DNA of 64,000 bases from positions 37,115 through 101,114 of the forward strand of contig DASXPS010000019.1 of NCBI GenBank assembly GCA_036493475.1, in the 5' to 3' direction. The notes under the pieces are model-generated. The model was not told the DNA's origin. It saw nothing but the letters and a program-made list of their open reading frames with translations, and did not search any database. Below, in pieces: positions 61,381-64,000 of this stretch. Positions within the stretch are counted from its first letter, which is position 1; each line of letters opens with the position of its first letter. Source of the DNA: Sporichthyaceae bacterium (lineage in GTDB: Bacteria; Actinomycetota; Actinomycetes; Sporichthyales; Sporichthyaceae). The position numbers and the translations under genes were made by a program.

Positions 61381-62385
61381 TCAGTCGATGACCGCCAACC
61401 GGTGTGCGGCCTCGCCGGTGTCGACGTCATCGGCTGCGCCCCACGCGGCCACGCAGGCCGCGCGCAGTCCGTCCACCCGGCTGCCGCTGCCGGACAGCTC
61501 CAGCCGCTGATCCCGTACCGTGGCCCGCCATTCGCGCAACCGCACGATCTCCCCGTCCAGCTGCACGGGCTCATGGGCGACAAGCAACCCGCGTAGGTCC
61601 TCGGCCAGGTAGGTGGGCCGCCGCTGCGCCGGCGCGGACAGTAGCTGGGCGGGGTCGGTGACACCGGTCAGTACCAGCAGGCTGTCGGTATCGGCACGAG
61701 TGGCGCCCAGGATGTCGGTGTCCAACCGGTCGCCCACCACCAGTGGGCGTTGCGCGCCGACGCGCTCGGCGGACTCCCGGTGCAGGGCCAGTTCCGGCTT
61801 GCCCGCGACGATCGGGGTGGCCCCGGTGGCCAACCGAATCACTTCGACCAGGGTGCCGTTGCCGGGGCCGATGCCGCGCTGCGTCGGGATGGTCAGGTCG
61901 GTGTTGCTGGCCACCCAGGGCAGTCCACGACGCACCGCGAAGGTGCCCTCGGCCAACTGCTCCCAGCCGACCGAGGGGTGGAAGCCCTGCACCACGGCAG
62001 CCGGGTCGTCGTCCAGCGAGCGCACCGGACGTAGCCCGCGGGCGCGCAACGCTGCCTCCAATCCCTCCCCGCCGACCACCAGCACCGCGGAGCCGGCCGG
62101 GACGAGCTCGGTGAGCACCCGGGCCGCAGCCTGCGCGGAGGTGGCCACCTCGTCCACGTCCGCGGGCACGCCGAGTTCGGTCAGCTGCGCGGCCACCGTC
62201 TCCGGGGTGCGCGCGGCGTTGTTGGTGACGAAGGCCAGCCGCATGCCCGCCCGACGCGCCTGCGCCAGCGTCTCCGACGCGTGCGGGATGGCCGTCGGTC
62301 CGAGGTACACCACCCCGTCCAGGTCCAGCAGCGCGGCATCGTAGGCCTCCGCCAGTCGCGGCGAGCCGCCCGCGAGCGGGGTCAT
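61381..62385 (-). CDS. HAD hydrolase, NagD/4-nitrophenylphosphatase type
   Basis: Protein of 334 aa. HAD motif I LLDLDGVVYLG with the nucleophile Asp, motif II VTNNAART, motif III Lys in VAGKPELALH and motif IV VVGDRLDTDILGA; the cap insertion lies between II and III (type IIA, NagD). A C-terminal extra segment of about 60 residues follows the catalytic core. ATG 62385 overlaps the stop of the TPR-like gene (ATGA). Substrate unknown; relatives dephosphorylate sugar phosphates or glycolate phosphate. Confidence 0.9.
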   Translation of the reverse strand: MTPLAGGSPRLAEAYDAALLDLDGVVYLGPTAIPHASETLAQARRAGMRLAFVTNNAARTPETVAAQLTELGVPADVDEVATSAQAAARVLTELVPAGSAVLVVGGEGLEAALRARGLRPVRSLDDDPAAVVQGFHPSVGWEQLAEGTFAVRRGLPWVASNTDLTIPTQRGIGPGNGTLVEVIRLATGATPIVAGKPELALHRESAERVGAQRPLVVGDRLDTDILGATRADTDSLLVLTGVTDPAQLLSAPAQRRPTYLAEDLRGLLVAHEPVQLDGEIVRLREWRATVRDQRLELSGSGSRVDGLRAACVAAWGAADDVDTGEAAHRLAVID

Positions 62386-63296
62386 GCCTCCTCGTCCTCG
62401 TCCAGGAACCGCACCCCGTCGAGTTCCAGCAGTCGCTCCGCTGCGCCGGTCTCGCCCTCCGGGTCCACCTCGGCTGCCCTCTCGTACCACTGCCGGGCCT
62501 CGTCGTGGCGGCCCGCAGCTTGCAGCGCCGCGGCGTAGGCGAAGCGAAGTCGGGGCGCCCACGGCGCGGCGGCGTTCTGCAGATCCGGCGTCTGCAACGT
62601 CACTACGGCGGCGTCCAGTTGATCGAGGTCGGCGCGCGCGCCCGCAACCACCATACGCATCTCGATGGCCGCGGCTCGGCTCAGTTTGGCGACCTCCGGC
62701 GCAGCCGCCATCTGCAGCGTGCGCTCCGGGCGACCGAGCGCCCGCTCGCAGTCGGCCATCACCGGCCAGTGTTCGTCGTCCCCGGAGATACGACGGGCGG
62801 CGCGCAACTCCGCGAGCGCCTCTGCCCAACGCCCGGCCGCGTAGGCCGCCAGGCCGACCGCCTCTCGGATGACCGCGACCCGCGGACCACACTTACGGGC
62901 GGCCAAGGCGTGCGCGTGGGCCAACTCCGGGTCCTCGTCCAACAGTCGCGCGGCCATCACCAGGTGTTTCGCCGCCTGCTCCGCGGCCTCGGCCCGCAAT
63001 GTGGTGAGTTCGCGGGACACCGACTTGTCCAATTCGGCACCGGTCACGCCGACCGCGATGGCCGGCCCCACGGGGCGGGGCACGAAATCCGCGGACCGGA
63101 CAGAGCGCCGCTCGCCCCCGCTTCGCGGCGCCGTCGCGGAATTCGCGCGATCCGACCGAGGGCGCTCAGCACGCTTTTCCGTACGACGGGTCGAATCGCG
63201 ACGCCCGGAGTTGTTGCCGCGCGCACCATTCGATTTCTGTTCGGAGCGGCGGGAGTCTCCACCCCGGTCGTCTCGACGACCCTGCGGATCAGCCAT
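62382..63296 (-). CDS. TPR-like protein with basic disordered N terminus
   Basis: Protein of 304 aa. Residues 1-75 are rich in Arg, Ser, Gly and Asp (DRGGDSRRSEQKS, RRTEKRAERPRSDR) and likely disordered; the rest is helical repeats such as AAYAAGRWAEALAELRAARR and AALQAAGRHDEARQWYERAA, typical of tetratricopeptide repeats. ATG 63296 with GGAGG six bases upstream. It lies directly after the rRNA operon terminator and is coupled to the HAD gene. It may be a scaffold or RNA-binding protein; function unknown. Confidence 0.82.
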   Translation of the reverse strand: MADPQGRRDDRGGDSRRSEQKSNGARGNNSGRRDSTRRTEKRAERPRSDRANSATAPRSGGERRSVRSADFVPRPVGPAIAVGVTGAELDKSVSRELTTLRAEAAEQAAKHLVMAARLLDEDPELAHAHALAARKCGPRVAVIREAVGLAAYAAGRWAEALAELRAARRISGDDEHWPVMADCERALGRPERTLQMAAAPEVAKLSRAAAIEMRMVVAGARADLDQLDAAVVTLQTPDLQNAAAPWAPRLRFAYAAALQAAGRHDEARQWYERAAEVDPEGETGAAERLLELDGVRFLDEDEEA

Positions 63297-63332
63297 TCCG
63301 AACCTCCACGAGAAGGACACAAACGCAATAAA

Positions 63333-63350
63333 GGCCACCCGAGGGTGGCC
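63333..63350 (-). terminator. rRNA operon terminator
   Basis: On the minus strand GGCCACCC-TC-GGGTGGCC forms an 8-bp stem followed by TTTATT (63332-63327). It lies about 15 bases past the 5S rRNA 3' end and is a canonical intrinsic terminator. Confidence 0.85.
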
Positions 63351-63364
63351 CTTATTGAAAGAAT

Positions 63365-63483
63365 GTCCGGCGGCGTCCTACTCTCCCACACCGTAACCAG
63401 TGCAGTACCATCGGCGCTGAAGGGCTTAGCTTCCGGGTTCGGAATGGAGCCGGGCGTTTCCCCTTCGCCATGACCGCCGAAAC
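63365..63483 (-). rRNA. rrf: 5S ribosomal RNA
   Basis: Read on the minus strand the sequence runs from GTTTCGGCGGTCATGGCGAA through CCATTCCGAACCCGGAAGCT to GGGAGAGTAGGACGCCGCCG, unmistakably 5S rRNA. Length about 119 nt; ends are set by pairing of the terminal helix and may be off by a few bases. It is the last gene of the rrn operon whose 23S precedes it. Confidence 0.95.
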
Positions 63484-63582
63484 TCTATTGAGATATAGCC
63501 TCGCGGTCTTTCGACCGCGCCCCGACCGTATCTCGGGAACCGCACAGTGGACGCGTAGCAATACTTCTCTCCAGAAGAAGAG
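63484..63582 (-). other. 23S-5S internal transcribed spacer
   Basis: About 99 bp between 23S and 5S rRNA. It contains the hairpin CGCGGTC-TTTC-GACCGCG (63502-63519), probably an RNA processing site. No tRNA gene is present in it. Confidence 0.7.

Positions 63583-64000
<418 letters not shown>

Overview
This window is a GC-rich chromosomal segment from an actinobacterium (Actinomycetota). The evidence is a complete mce operon, a WhiB protein, a multifunctional KGD-type 2-oxoglutarate enzyme, nickel superoxide dismutase with its protease, a SigR/RsrA pair, a 24-residue bL37 ribosomal protein and many GTG starts. The gene order whiB1 (+), pdtaS-like kinase (-), TB7.3-like biotinyl protein (-), rsrA (-), sigR (-), aroA (+), rsgA (+) is the order of the Mycobacterium tuberculosis Rv3219-Rv3228 block, but here two extra modules split it. 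Nickel SOD and the SigR/RsrA details are more Streptomyces/Frankia-like. A Frankiales/Sporichthya-type organism would fit, but that is inference. No phage, IS element, CRISPR array or tRNA gene was seen.

Layout. 0-0.4 kb: 3' end of a HelR-like helicase. 0.5-8.6 kb: a metabolic cluster with an AhpD-like protein, VOC protein, CitE-like lyase, an unrecognised 301-aa protein, a PurB/PcaB-type lyase, a D-cysteine desulfhydrase/ACC-deaminase-like PLP enzyme, a 67-aa Cys/His protein behind a hairpin-rich leader, a divergent ArgH-like lyase and a DUF427 protein. 8.6-12.9 kb: serS, a secreted zinc protease and an orphan metal-binding lipoprotein. 13.1-17.4 kb: beta-oxidation genes fadA, fadB and a crotonase. 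17.6-19.8 kb: secreted lipase and acyl-ACP desaturase, the latter with a tandem operator. 20.3-29.3 kb: mce operon (yrbEA, yrbEB, mceA-F, mam) on the minus strand, divergent from fadD and an FAD oxidoreductase. 32.9-36.9 kb: kgd and a 58-aa DUF6104 gene. 37.1-39.7 kb: rlmA-like methyltransferase, quinone-reductase-like enzyme and sodX, divergent from sodN. 39.8-41.1 kb: an RsbW-like anti-sigma factor and SigF/SigB-type sigma factor.

41.8-63.3 kb is the split mycobacterial-type block. whiB1 and pdtaS are followed by a DUF2785 gene, bioF-bioD-bioB, a DUF3311/SSS transporter pair, a secreted protein, bsaP and the TB7.3-like gene. Next come a DUF5317 protein, a DCC/HTTM-like module and two HD-domain phosphodiesterase-like membrane proteins, then bL37, rsrA, sigR, a hydrolase, aroA, rsgA, a DUF2231 protein, hisN, a NagD-like phosphatase and a TPR-like protein. 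The window ends in an rRNA operon on the minus strand: 5S complete, 23S 3' part.

How the parts fit. The mce operon, fadD, desaturase, lipase and fad genes suggest import and turnover of lipids and fatty acids. bioFDB, bsaP and the biotinyl-carrier protein are biotin supply and use; bioA is absent from the window. SigR/RsrA, Ni-SOD and SigF mark oxidative and general stress control. Notable non-coding features are a textbook SigR promoter (GGAAT-N18-GTT) placed on an upstream sigR start codon, a short self-complementary repeat that has supplied the first codons of aroA and inserted between rsbW and sigF, a 20-bp hairpin after fadB, and leader-like structures before the 67-aa gene and the HD-GYP gene.
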